From: Pteria penguin
Lineage: Eukaryota; Mollusca; Bivalvia; Pterioida; Pteriidae
Reading direction: 5' to 3'
Length of the DNA stretch: 64,000 nt
NCBI GenBank assembly: GCA_035048485.1
Contig: CM068593.1
Coordinates: forward strand, 4,721,151-4,785,150
Shown: positions 24,685 to 36,906 of the stretch, one piece after another
Position numbering within the stretch: the first letter of the stretch is position 1
Layout: each line of letters begins with the position of its first letter
Translations under genes and position numbers: made by a program
The notes under the pieces: generated by a model
What the model was told of the DNA's origin: nothing
The model's input: the letters and a program-made list of their open reading frames with translations, nothing else
Database searches by the model: none

Positions 24685-25296
24685 TCATAATAATCAATAA
24701 GTCTGCCATGCGTCATCGACGGCAGCAGTATGTCCTCATGCTATAACAATCAATAAGTCTGCCATGCGTCATCGACGGCAGCAGTATGTCATAACAATCA
24801 TTAGGTCTGCCATGCGTCTTCGACGGCAGCAGTATGTCATAACAATCAGTAAGTCTGCCATGCGTCATCGACGGCAGCAGTATGTCCTCATGTCATAACA
24901 ATCAATAAGTCTGCCATGCGTCTTCGACGGCAGCAATATGTCCTCATGCCATAACAATCAATAAGTCTGCCATGCGTCATCGACGGCAGCAGTATGTCAT
25001 AACAATCTGTGAGTCTCCCATGCGTCATCGACGGCAGCAGTATGTCATACCAATCTGTGAGTCTGCCATGCGTCATCGACGGCAGCAGTATGTCCTCATG
25101 TCATAACAATCATTAGGTCTGCCATGCGTCTTCGACGGCAGCAGTATGTCATAACAATTAGTAAGTTTGCCATGCGTCTTCGACGGCAGCAATATGTCCT
25201 CATGCCATAACAATCAATAAGTCTGCCATGCGTCATCGACGGCAGCAGTATGTCATAACAATCAATAAGTCTGCCATGCGTCATCGACGGCAGCAG
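24685..25296. repeat. 48/57-bp tandem array, about 12 copies
   Basis: The core is CATGCGTCATCGACGGCAGC, then AGTATGTCATAACAATC. Units come in 48-bp and 57-bp forms; the longer has an extra CCTCATGTC-type insertion. The two forms alternate irregularly. Confidence 0.9.
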
Positions 25297-26040
25297 TAGT
25301 TCCTTACGGAACCTCTTGCGTTTCCGTTCTTGAAGTTCCGATCGTGTTTTTGCTTTGCCCATGACATGTTGTATTAATTGGAGATGTGACGTTTTCATTC
25401 ACATTCAAAATATTCTGTAAGCAGTTCATACATTATACGATGACACTGCCCCTGTACACCTTTCTTAAGTATTCACTCTACCTCCATTCTTCGCTTCAAT
25501 TTAATAAATTGGGCAACAAAACCCATTTCTGTTTCTTCGTCTTGAACTAGATACTTTATATTCAATTTCCTACAATTTCTTAAAGAATCGATATTGAACG
25601 ATTGTGCAATTGAAAAGGATATAAATTTTATACATAAATTTGCATGAAAACTGGTTATATTTTATCATGAACGAAGCGTTAGCCTATTGTGAACGTAGTG
25701 CTGACTTTATTGTGTGGTGAAAAAGAACAATCAAGCCATACTTAACAAGGCCTTGGATGAGAAAGACAACAAACAACAATGATGAAGTGAGAATGTAGCA
25801 GTGACGTATCTTGGTCGCCTTAAGACATGGATAAGAAAGGGACAGACGCAGGGGGCTTGAAGTACTCATGTATACTTCTGAGAAGTTCTTACTAAGTTCT
25901 TCCTATGTTATTGATCTAGTTACGTTCTTACGGACTATAGAACAAACGCCTATCGCGCTCTTGTCAGAGTTACGTTTTATTGACGTCTTTTCTCAACAGT
26001 CTTATTTGAATATGGCTGCTTGTTATTCATGGAAATTCCT
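25297..26040. other. Unique sequence
   Basis: Nothing recognised. Confidence 0.5.
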
Positions 26041-26045
26041 TTTCG

Positions 26046-26326
26046 ATTGATTGATTGATTAATTGATTTCTGTTTTACGTCACACCACGAATATTTCACG
26101 TATATGGTGACGGCATCTGCCTGATGCGGGGCATACAAATTTTGACCTTTGCAACAGACCCACCCGAAGCAGTGAGGGATTTTTAACGTGCCATGCATAC
26201 CACGACACGGGGCCTCGGTTTAAATGTCTCATCCGAAAGACAGAACACCGGCATGACCAGAGCGGGACTCGAACCCCGGCCTCCCGATCAGGAGTCCGAC
26301 GCGATACCACTAGGCCACGCCGGCTT
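26046..26326 (-). repeat. tRNA-derived SINE, near full length
   Basis: On the minus strand the head starts GCCGGCGTGGCCTAGTGG with an A box (TGGCCTAGTGG), and a consensus B box, GGTTCGAGTCC, follows. The body contains GTTCTGTCTTTCGGATGAGA, ACCGAGGCCCCGTGTCGTGG and CATCAGGCAGATGCCGTCAC. The tail ends in a TCAATCAATC-type repeat at about 26,046-26,065. Truncated relatives occur at 4215, 38,556, 39,005, 49,835 and 55,764, so the family is abundant here. Confidence 0.85.
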
Positions 26327-27056
26327 GAAATTCCTTTTGGTCTCTATTACGTCTCCAACAACTATTAGCAAGTTCTCATGCCATTTTGGATTTTCAAACA
26401 TCACTCAATTGGTGTGGTTTTACTTGTTTACGGGCTTCCACCTTCCCACTCACCGCATAGGTAGTACAATCAATGGACACACATTGAAAAAGTTGTAAAT
26501 AATCCTCCAAATAAAGAACAAGGATCAACAGGTTTCTCAAGAAGAGAGGTCATAAAAATGTATTATGAATAAATACACTATAAAACTGTCATTTTTCAAT
26601 TATTGGCATTTTCAGAAAATACCCATCTCCCCCCTTACGTGTTTTTCATATGTACTGTTTAGGTACATATATTTCTTTAGGAATTGAAACTGCATTACCT
26701 CTTTAATAATGAATGATTTGTATATTATATAATTTTACTACCATCTTCCGAGACAGACCTCCCGTTTTGAAATGTCAAAGAGGAAGTTATTGCAACCAGC
26801 CAGTGAGGTGCACATAACATAACATTACGTTAACGTCGAGTTAATGTTAAATTGCTTTTCTCGTGCACTCAAGACTGCTGAGCACACACCTTTGCGTTGA
26901 CGTAGATTTACATGTGAACTTAATTTCGAGACCAGGTTAACGCGCTTGACTGTCGAATGAACTCGCGTGACAGCCGAGTTCGCTTAGAACATATATCCAC
27001 ATATAAATATTGAAGGATTTGATTTATAGATCGCTATATACACTGTATATATAAAT
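26327..27056. other. Unique sequence
   Basis: No gene or repeat recognised. Confidence 0.5.
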
Positions 27057-27057
27057 A

Positions 27058-27230
27058 CAGTCAAACCTGAATATTAAGGTCAGCAAAGGGAAGAGTCAAA
27101 AGTGGCCTTTAAAGACAGGTGACCTTTATACAGGTCAATTATTTAGGAAAACAAAAATTAGGAATAAAAATGTGACCTTTATAGACAGGTGACCTCTTAA
27201 AAGCGGTGGCCGCTAAAACAGGTTTCACCG
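27058..27230. mobile_element. Short MITE-like element with imperfect terminal inverted repeats and TA flanks
   Basis: The left end CAGTCAAACCTG and the right end (reverse complement CGGTGAAACCTG) match at 10 of 12 positions. The 173-bp element is bracketed by TA, as expected for Tc1/mariner-type target duplication. Internally a motif, ACAGGTGACCT, occurs twice. It has no coding capacity. Confidence 0.55.
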
Positions 27231-27232
27231 TA

Positions 27233-29727
27233 TAACAAAATATAAATGTGTAAATAAAATATTTTGAATCACGAAAACTCTTTCGTGTAAAGGGATGAAT
27301 TTTGAAAATATTGGATGGCATTTCCGAAAATTGAATATAATGAAATTTATTCTTATTTTACAACAACAACATCAAGGATAATAATAATAAAATTAATAAT
27401 AATAATAATGATATTTTTGACATTTGCATGAGCGGTTAGGTGTGTACGTCAAAGTCAGAGAACCTCTATGCGTCGCTTTAATATTAAGGATATACCAAGG
27501 ATTTTCATAACAGCTATTCAATACCATTACACTAAATGTCGACGAGTCAAGGTCATTGCCATCTAAAGTTTTGAAAGGTGTTCAGAAACATCTTAATCTA
27601 GCAACGCTAAAGGGCAATAATCATAGATATATTCTTTCATTTGTTAAAAGCACTTATATTAGACTCCGACTGGATTGTAGTTGTCGCAGTAGTTAATTGG
27701 AGGACAAAAGATGATTTCCCTGTGAAATATATTAAGTATGAAAGTGCAAAAGAACATCTGAGTAATCTAGAAAAAATTATACAATTCGAAAATTGAAATT
27801 CACAAAGCTCAGTTTCAATTTGATATATGTCATTTCGTGTAGGACATACAAAATATTCCCCTTTTAAGCTGGGACAATAAATCTTGATATTGCAATATAA
27901 GGAATAAATTTGCTGCCCTAAAAGATACTAACTTTTCATTTCATTTTGTAATTTAAAGAAGAGCCAGATTTTGTTCTTATTGTATGTATATGTAGAAAGA
28001 AATGTGTCGCAGAGATATCATTAGATTAACACTGTTGAGAAACAGAATTATCGTTTTCAAACTTTAACTTTAGACCTTATCAACGGAATTCGAATACCAC
28101 AGAAATAAAATCCCTTTGCGTTTGGAAGAATTGCTTTTCAAGTTTGCGAATTAATAAGGTTTTTTCTTCTCCGCCTTGTAGTGCATTATATTAATTCGAT
28201 CAGGGGAAAACTCAGAATGAATCCGACGACGACAAAAACTCGGGCACAAACATGTGTCCAACACATGAGTTGAAAAGGAAAAAGTAAAATATGAAATACA
28301 AAAGCTAAATTACTCACTGTATCTGTTGTCCTTATATGTAATACAAGTGTAATATCTTGCCATTTCGTACTGACGAACAGCCAAACTTTCGATTTAAGAC
28401 ATGAAATATACACCATGAGTGCTGTACATTCGAAAATATCAATAAAATTCGACACCAGGAAATTTGAGAGATCAATTTTTAAATCACTATTGAAGGTAAT
28501 ACTTTGTTGCATGTGCCCTCGGGAATATACATTATTCAATATTACACAATTAATTGTTGTTAATGTCCTGTTTAACTTCAGAAATAAAATATATATCGAT
28601 ATTGCTTGCGCAGAGGAATTAATGCAAAGTAACTGATGTCAAGTGACTGCGACACTAACAACAATGTACCACAGCGGACCCTTCAAATTTAGGGGAGGCC
28701 AGGTGTCCAAATCACACTCCTTACCTAAGTGACATCCAAAAATCATATAAACGTAAATTTTGACGTAATTATTGGAGTTAGGATCGAATCAAAACTATTT
28801 CTTTATTGATTGCATTCGCTTATAGTAATATAAAATAATGCACCTATATGGATTTATCCCTTTCATCACATAAGAACTTGTGATACTGTTTTGCAACCCC
28901 TCCCCCTTTCTTTCAGTAGCTGTTTGTATCAGCCATAATAGATATAATCCGTGATTCGAAGTTTGATTTGAAGACAATGTATTATATTCAATAATGCAAC
29001 ATTATATTTTGTATACGGATCTATAAATGAAATTTTAAACTACACAAATTCTTTTTCCCACTAGTATATATACAACTTTTCGGTATTACCAGAGTAGATC
29101 TTTCACTGTTTGAAATGCCATTTTTGGTATAAGTTGCATAAGGCTTGAGAATTATAAAGTATGGTAGGTGAGATGGTATGTCTATTTTATTAATGATCTA
29201 GAGATTCTAAATATAAAGTATGGCTTAATGAGCATAAATGTAAAGTATGGCTTAATGAGCATTAATTTGTTATTACATTTACATCTAAATCGGGTCACTA
29301 GTAGTAAATTTATAGAACAGACTGATAGTCTATAGTAACTCCTGCCGAAACAAAAATCATTCGCAGCTAAACACAAATGAAACCTCATTAACTTCTTCAA
29401 TGGAGATGTAAAGATAATGGATAAATCCAAACCACAAGTCCAAAATTATGAAACCAAAGGACATACTAAATCAGTGAAAATGAAAAACAAATGGAAAATA
29501 ACAAAATATGTCTACTTGAAGAACATATGTGAACCCCTGTGATAGAGTGAGATCAGGTGCCCGGGGAGAGTGAGCATCTCCTGCTTGCTAGCAACATCCG
29601 TCACATATACCCAGTAGAAAGAGTCAAATCGTGTAAATTCCATATGTATTTATATATGGAGAAGTCGAAGTAGGTAACCTTCTAGCATAGAAGGTGTCAA
29701 ATCTGTGTAAAATGATCGGAATCGGTC
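27233..29727. other. Mostly unique A+T-rich sequence
   Basis: No gene is supported. A fragment of the dispersed family at 28,634-28,735 contains AACAATGTACCACAGCGGAC and CAGGTGTCC. A related tail (GATCAGGTGCCCGGGG, then AGCATCTCCTGC) is at 29,551-29,592. A 24-bp sequence ending in AAAGTATGGCTTAATGAGCA is duplicated at about 29,212-29,260. Confidence 0.4.
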
Positions 29728-30420
29728 TCAGTCCAGAATATCATTTAAAAGTCTGGATAACGAGAGTCTGGAGTCTGGATTAATAAGAGTTTCATAACAA
29801 CCGTAGAGCTTCCTCAGTGACGTTGCTAGTCTAGCACATATATAACTTTGGTTTAGCAGCTTAACTGAAAGTCGCCTAGCTCTCAGAACAAAGTCATTGT
29901 AATTTGAACATGCTCTGGAATAACGTATTAACTGAGATATGAATACGCCGTATGCGGGCGATGATGGAATGTTGCTACTTATGAAAGGAAAGTTTGTGAT
30001 AGCCAAATTGAAATCGTCACGTTTGTCATAGAGTGAGGTGTTCAATAGACCATTAATGTCGAAAGACAACATAATATCTAAATACGAAGTAGAATTACTA
30101 CTTTCTGTGGTTTCTTTGACCTCCAATTCACTTGGATAGATGATGCTAAGGTTATCCGCGAATGAAGGATTATTAATTGAAAGCAAGTCATCTGTAAGTA
30201 AAATTGAAGCCAAGAGCCAATTGTTTTTTTCCTTCCGAAAGCAAAGACTGAATGAATTCAGCTTCGTATGAGTAAAGGAATATGTCAGCCAGAAGCGGAG
30301 CACAGTTAGTGCCCATTGGAATGCCGACAATTTGTTGAAAAACCTTACTGTAATTCTCTGCTGTAATGGAGTTACCTCCTCTTAAATTGGTGTAACAAAT
30401 ATACGAAATTATTTACATCT
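29728..30420 (-). pseudogene. Reverse transcriptase fragment of a non-LTR/Penelope-like element (frameshifted)
   Basis: The minus strand encodes the fingers-palm motif GIPMGTNCAPLLADIFLYSY in one frame from about 30,340. After a shift near the T-run at 30,225-30,235 it continues in another frame with SINNPSF, SYLDIMLSFD, LYDKRDDFN, FPFISSNIPSSPAYGVFISQ, LIRYSRAC and LLNQSY. I recognise this as a widespread invertebrate RT family with a conserved tail. The expected YIDD catalytic box is altered to LTDD next to the frameshift. The 5' part is missing beyond about 30,420 and no endonuclease is visible. Assignment to Penelope-like elements is tentative; RT identity is firm. The copy is inactive. 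Confidence 0.75.
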
Positions 30421-31597
30421 TTACATTTAAGACTTTATTTATTTTATACGAGCCTACTTTTTATACATAAATCATGTGTCACTAATACTTAATGTGTATA
30501 ATTTGAAAGAATTCCTATGATGTTGAAAGGATAAATGCAGGATTTCTGTATGACGCAACATAAAATAAACAATTGCATTTTTTCTCTTTGTGGAAGATGC
30601 ACAAGAGCGACAAAGGAAATAAGAAGAGTAAGATGTATACTGCAATGCATCACGTCCTGATATACATTTCTAACTGAGTATTCCTTCATCGGAATCCGAA
30701 GATGTTGAATAAATTATAATCTGTGGCAGAATTATGAGCTATTTCTCTCTGTCTCTAGTTTTTGTCGAATGTTAGGCGATGAATGGTTTTGAGATACATT
30801 GTAGACAAGTTTATCTGACATCTTTACTTCCCAGAATATATCCCCGTTAGACAACAGAAATATCGAAACCGCAATTTACATTTCAGATGACGACTCTGCA
30901 TAACAATCTGTGAATACTTTTAACAATGAGAGGTATTTATGCTTAAAATGGTAATAATGATTTTGGAACTTACATAGATATTATTCAATATTATTCACAA
31001 TATCCCCTTCTTACATGCGACTCCGTATCTATATGTATTTATCAATGTATTTGTTTTTGCATATACCTATACATATCAATCAAAACATTCAGTGGAAGTA
31101 GGATATATGTCTTTCATTTTGAAAACTAAAAGATAACCCTGCCCGTTGACAATTTGACAATATGTAATTGCTTATGATAAGTAACGTCTTCAATAAATGA
31201 AAATATATCTTGATTAAAATCTCCTGTATTCCTCCATCTGACACTAAAAGTGAATACCCAACGTATCGTTTCCTTTCTTTAGACTGATTAGTACTTTTCG
31301 TGATTTTTCAGAATTATTTGAAAAACATAACGCTATTTTTCAAAACATGATTTTCAATGCCTCATTTAGATATCAATGAATTCACGCTCCTTGTCTATCA
31401 ATACTCTTTCGACGACATAAGCAATTTAATCTTTATATTGTTCGACCTTCTGGTGTTTATGTTCGAGGTCTCCTAAGTTGGTGTTAGAGCTATTTATTTG
31501 ATTATGAGAGGCAGTACGATTGGTTGTCCATCGTGGTATGAGTGTCACAGTGGTAGAGTGTCACAGTGTTAGAACAGCATTTATAAAGACAATTTGA
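30421..31597. other. Unique A+T-rich sequence
   Basis: Nothing recognised. Confidence 0.5.
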
Positions 31598-31825
31598 TTA
31601 TTTGTCCGTATTCACAACTTTACACACAGCGAAGTCAATATCCTTATGCTTAATGTCAATCGTCAACAACTGATAGAAAACGGATGATGATACCATAGAT
31701 AACGGAGTATTTGTAAGTTTATCAAAGGTTATATTAGCTGGTTTATAAGGAGCGTTCGCATGAACTTTATGTAGCTGTACATTTATGCAATTTATTAATG
31801 GGCGATTCTTTATCTGGTTACCCAT
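31598..31825 (-). CDS. Hypothetical 75-codon open frame, possible terminal exon
   Basis: Starting at an ATG preceded by TGTAATAG, this frame runs 75 codons to TAA with a non-repetitive, mixed amino-acid composition (for example NITFDKLTNTPLSMVSSSVF and TIDIKHKDIDFAVCKVV). That composition is more protein-like than most frames in this A+T-rich region. I do not recognise the family. It has no signal peptide or membrane segment. It could be the last exon of a gene, part of an unrecognised transposon, or chance. No adjoining exons were found. Confidence 0.2.
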   Translation of the reverse strand: MGNQIKNRPLINCINVQLHKVHANAPYKPANITFDKLTNTPLSMVSSSVFYQLLTIDIKHKDIDFAVCKVVNTDK

Positions 31826-33639
31826 CTATTACATGATTATTCTCAGTATTTGTTTTATATTTAGTTAATCAACATAAGAAATATGTACGCACAAAAATTT
31901 AGTGCACTATAATGCGCATTTCGTAACTTTTGCCACTTCAGTGATGCACACGGTAACTGTGGAAACAGAAAGCATAGGCTTTTTATAGAGCAAACTTATA
32001 TATTTATATACTTAATAAAACACTCTTTTTTACAAATTGTAATATATAATACATGTATGTTCAAAATATATATATATATAATACAATATGTTGAAAGTTT
32101 GGTAAATCCAGACCTTTCTTATCACTAATAAGGTCAATTTTATTAATGTATAGGAAGAGAGTCTTTGAATTTAGAAAATGGCCATGAAAAATTCAAATAA
32201 AAGAATTAATTCCATTTGACATAGTTTTAAGTTTTTAAATCAACAAATGATAAGTGCCAAATGCAAGAAGAAGCTCATGTCAAATGTGACTTGTAGATAT
32301 CCTCTCCGTAACAGATCATCAATTCTATCTAGTATTTGTATTGTACTGCGGTTGCTGCTACAAAGAATAAACTAAATTAATAAACCGGTCAAAGAAATAT
32401 CATGGGATTGACGTCTACTACTGACGTGAAACTTCAAAGAAAGCATGTCAATGTTGGTGATGCTGGAAGAGATGTTGTTCTATTTATAAGTTTGATCATT
32501 TAAGCCAAAGGGAATATGTGATTCATAACCTTATCATTTTAATTCAGCAGGAAGTCTGCCTTTCTTCCAGTCACTTATATCTTATTCTGTAATCAAGTGA
32601 GAGGATTGTTTTATGTCGCTGAAGTTATGTTTATATTTGATTAAATACAGTTTATGAGTATTTGTGAGAGTTTGATATTGTTTAACGATTAGAAACAAAT
32701 ACCGATAACTCTGTTGATAAGAAAACTGATTGTGAGACAAATATGTTACATAATATTTCTGACTATATATTTTCTGATCTATTTCTTCGTATTGTTTTCA
32801 TTCCAGATTTACCAAATAAAAACCAGTCATTTTACTTGATATTTCTTTTTAATCTTTTAACCTTTCATATTATTTCTGGTTTTGATCTAACATGTTTAGC
32901 GTTAGAACAAAGCATTGAGTTTCTTCATTATCTATTTGCTAAGTTACTTCAAAAATGTCAAGCTTATGTTCACCCTGGTAATATCAGTTTTACAAAACCG
33001 TATTTTCAATTTCATTTAAAATTTATTTGATTGACCTTTAAAAGTTGGCTTTCCACGAAGGTATTTTGGTTGTGGCATCTATACTGTTGTTTGAAAGGTT
33101 TAAGTTTTGCATAAAATAAACAGTTTCGATATGTTTTAGAATATTACATACTATACATGTATTTGAAATTATAGAAATGAATATTTACAAGATTTGTATC
33201 ATAGATAAACGTAATAATTTAATCAAAGACATATACGTAATGATTTAATTGTATAATTGTAAATAAAGTTCAGTATAATGACACCGTGAAATTATCCGTA
33301 CTTTAAAACTCCTGAAGCCGTGGGTTGTGAAAAGAAAAATAGATATGACAGAAAATCCACTCGAGACAACTATGAGGACAAAAGACTAAGAACAATTACA
33401 CTGGAGACAGTATTAGAAGCTATTGCACTGCAATTATGTAGAAGGCTTGAGACGGTCAATAGATACATAGCTGGTGTTGTTTACCGTTTTTATGAGTTCC
33501 TCTACCCCACTAAACGCACAAGCAATGTAATCAAATAGACATATAGTACAGTATAAACAAAATTGTATATATTGTTTAAGTCAATATTCATCACATATGT
33601 GCAGTGTTATAATATAGTGTTTCTGGCATTGATGTAGCG
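31826..33639. other. Unique A+T-rich sequence
   Basis: No feature is supported. A short (TA)n tract is near 32,068. A 95-codon hydrophobic frame at 32,743-33,030 has no recognisable domain and is probably chance. Confidence 0.5.
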
Positions 33640-34200
33640 ATAACCACAAAGGGGAGGATAACTCAATCATGTCAGGTATGGATAGCCACATAGGGGACTG
33701 TAACTCAATCAGGTTGGGGTGGATATCTAAAAGGGACGAAAACTAACTCGTGGTGGATATGAATAGTCACATAGGGGACGATAATTCATTCATGTCGGGT
33801 ATGGATAGCCACATAGGGAATTATAATTCATTCATGGTCACTATGAAATACCATATAAGGGAACGGTAACTCATTCACGTCGGGTGCGATTAGTCACGTA
33901 GGGGTCGATTTCTCATTCATGTCGAGTATGGATTGTCACACAGGGGACAATTTCTCGTTCATGTCGAGTATGGATTGTCACACAGGGGGCGAATTCTCAT
34001 TCACTTTGTGTATGGATTGTCACACTGGGGACGAGTTCTCATTCATGCGGTGTATGGATTGTCACACAGGAGATGATTTCTCATTCATGTCGAGTATGGA
34101 TTGTCACACTGGGAATAATTTCTCATCCACGTGGATCTTCACACACGGGATGATTTCTGGTTCCGTTTATGTCGGATATGATAGTCACATGGGTGAAAAT
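33640..34200. repeat. 42-45-bp tandem array, about 13 copies
   Basis: The core is ATGGATAGCCACATAGGGGA, with TCATTCATGTCG. The later copies (33,919-34,100) are regular at 42 bp and therefore open in frame; earlier ones are degenerate. Confidence 0.9.
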
Positions 34201-34244
34201 TACTCATTTCAGGACAAGGTTTCCTTGATACACTGTTGTGAGAA

Positions 34245-34690
34245 GAGCGGGCATAGCTCAATCGGTATGGGCCTGTCTTGTTACCGAGTTCTCACACTCA
34301 GAGGTCCTGTGCTCCAATCCTGATTGTAGTTGTGTGGTGTCCTGTCTTGTTACCGAGTTCTCACACTCAGAGGTCCTGTGCTCCAATCCTGATTGTAGTT
34401 GTGTGGTGTCCTGTCTTGTTACCGAGTTCTCACACTCAGAGGTCCTGTGCTCCAATCCTGATTGTAGTTGTGTGGTGTCCTGTCTTGTTACCGAGTTCTC
34501 ACACTCAGAGTTCCTGTGCTCCAATCCTGATTGTAGTTGTGTGGTGTCCTGTCTTGTTACCGAGTTCTCACACTCAGAGGTCCTGTGCTCCAATCCTGAT
34601 TGTAGTTGTGTAGTGTCCTGTCTTGTTACAGAGTTCTCACACTCAGAGGTCCTGTGCTCCAATCCTGATTGTAGTTGTGTGGTGTCCTGT
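34245..34690 (+). repeat. tRNA-like SINE head followed by a 69-bp tandem array, 6 copies
   Basis: The first unit is preceded by GCGGGCATAGCTCAATCGG, an A-box-like tRNA head. The 69-bp unit, starting CCTGTCTTGTTACCGAG, contains the matching degenerate B-box region (TGCTCCAATCCTGATTG) and is repeated from 34,272. The 69-bp period gives open frames on both strands. The copies differ at only one or two positions. Confidence 0.8.
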
Positions 34691-35104
34691 CTTCGGATAA
34701 GACATTTAAAAAATCCGGAATCCCGTGTCGTAGTGCACCTTTTTCATGGTTTTTTTTTTTTGCCGATTATGCAGAGCCGGAAAGTGGTGGGGTGGGTTAG
34801 GGGTGGAGAGTACGAAATTTCGGCCCCCATTCTGACCGTAACCAGACTTACAATATAAATTTCGGCCAACCTTTAGGCATCTACCATATATACTTAACCT
34901 CCACTTTCACCACACCTGTGTCCAATTTTTTATTTATTTATTTATTTATTTATTGTGCGATGTCTTTTCATGTGCCTCCACCCGTACACAAATCAAATGG
35001 TTGATAGGTTTGTTTGTGTGCTGATTATATGAGTTTCATATTCATAATTCTATTTTTCATCTTTTCTGTTTCTTTAAGAAATGTTTTGACACGTTTGACT
35101 TAAA
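34691..35104. other. Unique sequence with a (TTTA)n tract
   Basis: It has a T-run at 34,748-34,760 and (TTTA)n at about 34,928-34,953. No gene was seen. Confidence 0.5.
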
Positions 35105-35990
35105 ACTATCTGTCTACATTAATTACGTCTTTAATTACGTCACTATTTATCATTTAATTATGTACATTAATTATTTATTATTCATGTATGTACATCAATT
35201 ACGTCACTATTTATCATGCATATATGTACATGAATTACGTCACTATTTATCATGTATGTATCTACATTAATTACGTCACTATTTATCATGTATGTAAGTA
35301 CATTAATTACGTCACTATTTATCATGTATGTCTGTACATTAATTACGTCACTATTTATCATGTATGTATGTACATTAATTACGTCATTATTTATTATTCA
35401 TGTATGTACATTAATTACGTCACTATTTATCATGCATATATGTACATTAATTACGTCACTATTTATCATGTATGTATGTACATTAATTACGTCACTATTT
35501 ATCATGTATGTATGTATATTAATTACGTCACTATTTATCATGTATGTATGTACATTAATTACGTCACTATTTATCATGTATGTATGTACATTAATTACGT
35601 CACTATTTATCATGTATGTATGTACATTAATTACGTCACTATTTATCATGTATGTATGTACATTAATTACGTCACTATTTATCATGTATGTATGTACATT
35701 AATTACGTCACTATTTATCATGCATATATGTACATTAATTACGTCACTATTTATCATGTATGTATGTACATTAATTACGTCACTATTTATCATGTATGTA
35801 TGTACATTAATTACGTCACTATTTATCATGTATGTATGTTCATTAATTACGTCACTATTTATCAGGTATGTATGTACATTAATTACGTCACGGTTTATCA
35901 TGTATGTATGTACATTAATTACGTCACTATTTATCATGTATGTAAGTACATTAAATACGTCACTATTTATCATTTATGTATGTACATAAA
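35105..35990. repeat. 36-bp tandem array, about 24 copies
   Basis: The unit contains CATGTATGTATGTACATTAA and TTACGTCACTATTTAT. It is unrelated to the 36-bp array at 9.6 kb. TTACGTCA, an 8-mer resembling a CRE/ATF site, recurs in almost every unit. Confidence 0.95.
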
Positions 35991-36439
35991 ATGAAATGTC
36001 ACATTAACAGCAGTTTACGATATGGTATGTGCACTGACAGATGTAAATTTATATTTCTGCTACCGACATGGATATCGTCGACCTCGTGCACTTCAAACGT
36101 TTATGTAATGTAAAATAGCACTGTAATTGTTTCGTATACTTTAAAAAGTAGATAAAAGCATTTACATCAAATATAAATCAGATGTGTCATTGATTACGTT
36201 CTTTGAATTGTGTAGTGTCTGGATGTTCGTAGAGATTACTCCCTCTGTAGTCAGTACAGACAATGCACAAAGTCCACTCTGTATAACGATTTATATGTAT
36301 GTAGAACAATTCGACATTATGAATTATACAGTATTTCATACATGGCAAAGGCGTCCAGCATATAAAAGATATATCTTATAGTTTTAAAATGAAATTGAGT
36401 GTTCTTTGAATAGTATAAAGTGCATGTCAGTATCTTGTG
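35991..36439. other. Unique sequence
   Basis: Nothing recognised. Confidence 0.5.
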
Positions 36440-36445
36440 TATTCT

Positions 36446-36605
36446 GGTATGTATGTCGGCATATTGTGTATGTCGGTATATCGTGTATGTCGGTATATCG
36501 TGTATGTCGGTATATCATGTATGTCGGTATATCAAGTATGTCGGTATATCGTGTATGTCGGTATATCGTGTATGTCGGTATATCAGGTATGTCGGTATGT
36601 CTTTT
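36446..36605. repeat. 17-bp tandem array, about 9 copies
   Basis: The unit is TGTATGTCGGTATATCG with minor variants. Confidence 0.9.
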
Positions 36606-36611
36606 TACTAT

Positions 36612-36720
36612 GATTGGAGAAGCTGGTGTGGCTCGGTGGATGAGGTGCTCCACCCGTCACAGAGAGGTCCCGGGTTTGATTCCCGCTGTGTGCACATCAC
36701 TGTCCTCTGGATGCGGCAGT
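36612..36720 (+). repeat. tRNA-derived SINE head
   Basis: It contains an A-box-like TGGCTCGGTGG and a B-box-like GGTTTGATTCC about 45 bp apart, as in a tRNA. It runs directly into a 26-bp array. Confidence 0.7.
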
Positions 36721-36906
36721 AAAAGCCCAGGTTATGTGTGACACATAAAAGCCCAGGTTATGTGTGACACATAAAAGCCCAGGTTATGTGTGACACATAA
36801 AAGCCCAGGTTATGTGTGACACATAAAAGCCCAGGTTATGTGTGACACATAAAAGCCCAGGTTATGTGTGACACATAAAAGCCCAGGTTATGTGTGACAC
36901 ATAAAA
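36721..36906. repeat. 26-bp tandem array, 7 perfect copies
   Basis: The unit starts AAAAGCCCAGGTTATGTGTG and ends ACACAT. I saw no substitutions among the seven copies. It abuts the SINE head at 36,612, and an eighth unit is cut after four bases. Confidence 0.95.

Noticed and set aside
28186..28539. Minus-strand 117-codon frame with a GTGAGT donor-like site near 28,315
   Set aside because: The acceptor candidate is weak, the composition is hydrophobic and A+T-driven, and no module or neighbouring exon is recognisable.
35188..35994. Long open frames (268, 245 and 191 codons) on both strands
   Set aside because: They are pure products of the 36-bp array. Three frames are open together and no non-repetitive coding sequence is attached.
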